From assembly GCF_001718195.1 (NCBI RefSeq), contig NZ_MCNV01000021.1:62001-126000 (forward strand): a stretch of DNA of 64,000 nucleotides. The letters run 5' to 3'. This document shows positions 63,727-64,000 of this stretch, piece by piece; positions within the stretch are counted from its first letter, which is position 1, and the number at the start of each line of letters is the position of its first letter. The position numbers and the translations under genes are program-made. Source of the DNA: Paraburkholderia nodosa (lineage in GTDB: Bacteria; Pseudomonadota; Gammaproteobacteria; Burkholderiales; Burkholderiaceae). Under the pieces are notes generated by a model that worked only from the letters and a program-made list of their open reading frames with translations, made no database searches and was not told the DNA's origin.

Positions 63727-63849
63727 ACGCTTGCGATTAAATCGTTACGCCAGTCGGGCACCGTATCGAACCGGAAGACCGTAGTCGCTTCGATCGTAAG
63801 GACGAAGCCCTCCTCGGGCCCCGCGCCGTACCCAGGACGGACCACCGAC

Positions 63850-64000
63850 TCAGCCGATTCTCTCTACCAGTTCTCTCCAGCTAGCGAGTATGGGCTCGCG
63901 CGCAAAAGTGCGGAGATGCGCGCGCGCTTGGGAAATTCGCCGACTACGCTCCTCGCCAGACAGTTCGGCTAGCAAACGCATACCATACGCGATGGATTCC
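63850..64000 (-). CDS. 3' end of a minus-strand gene, cut by the window edge
   Basis: A frame with good codon bias runs in from the right edge and ends at TGA (63850-63852). The 49 visible residues (SIAYGMRLLAELSGEERSRR, then AREPILASWRELVERI) look like the C-terminal helix of a GT4-type glycosyltransferase, but this is too short to be sure. It converges on the JmjC-like gene. Confidence 0.55.
   Translation of the reverse strand, partial: ESIAYGMRLLAELSGEERSRRISQARAHLRTFAREPILASWRELVERIG

Overview
The window looks like the chromosome of a Burkholderiaceae bacterium, most likely Paraburkholderia or a relative. The reasons are the high G+C with strong GC3 bias, the housekeeping block apaH / acyltransferase / pyrC' / pyrB / pyrR / ruvX / algH / rubredoxin / thiD / groEL / groES, and the Burkholderia-like O-antigen genes. 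Assignments rest on reading translated sequence and motifs. No database search was run. No tRNA, rRNA, CRISPR array, insertion sequence or integrase was found.

Region 1 (1-23371) is a lipopolysaccharide O-antigen locus of the ABC-transporter type. Three plus-strand genes at the left edge (a GT2 glycosyltransferase cut by the window edge and two large polytopic membrane proteins) are followed by a long minus-strand series. In transcription order this is rfbB-rfbA-rfbC-rfbD (dTDP-L-rhamnose), a sulfotransferase-like gene, manC (GDP-mannose), wzm, wzt, a WbdD-like methyltransferase with a coiled coil, a 1215-residue triple-domain glycosyltransferase, gmd and three GT4-type glycosyltransferases. 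Wzm/Wzt export, a Wzt C-terminal domain and the coiled-coil methyltransferase together suggest a chain that is capped, measured and then exported.

Region 2 (23745-37747) is mostly core metabolism: ApaH, a PlsC-type acyltransferase, the pyrimidine genes pyrR-pyrB-pyrC' (the dihydroorotase paralogue has lost metal ligands), ruvX and algH, a lone CheA/PilL-N-like protein, rubredoxin, thiD, and groES-groEL behind a perfect CIRCE operator fused to a sigma70-type promoter. A zinc-ribbon membrane protein and an orphan TAXI-type solute-binding protein follow.

Region 3 (38262-44371) is a compact operon for a polyprenyl-phosphate-D-arabinofuranose donor: DprE1-like oxidase, DprE2-like reductase, GtrA-like protein and a HAD-UbiA fusion. 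A GT87-like integral membrane glycosyltransferase, a plausible user of that donor, lies downstream, next to a frameshifted remnant of an O-acyltransferase.

Region 4 (44372-63726) is a biosynthetic cluster. An FkbH-like gene and a GT2 gene run leftward. A phosphopantetheinyl transferase, a 3297-residue NRPS-PKS hybrid (A-T-KS-AT-T-aminotransferase-C-A-T), a C-TE protein with altered catalytic residues in both domains, an SGNH hydrolase and a JmjC/cupin-type oxygenase run rightward. The assembly line reads as a valine-like starter, one malonyl extension, conversion of the beta-keto group to a beta-amine, then glycine. I do not recognise the product. The window ends in the 3' part of another minus-strand gene.
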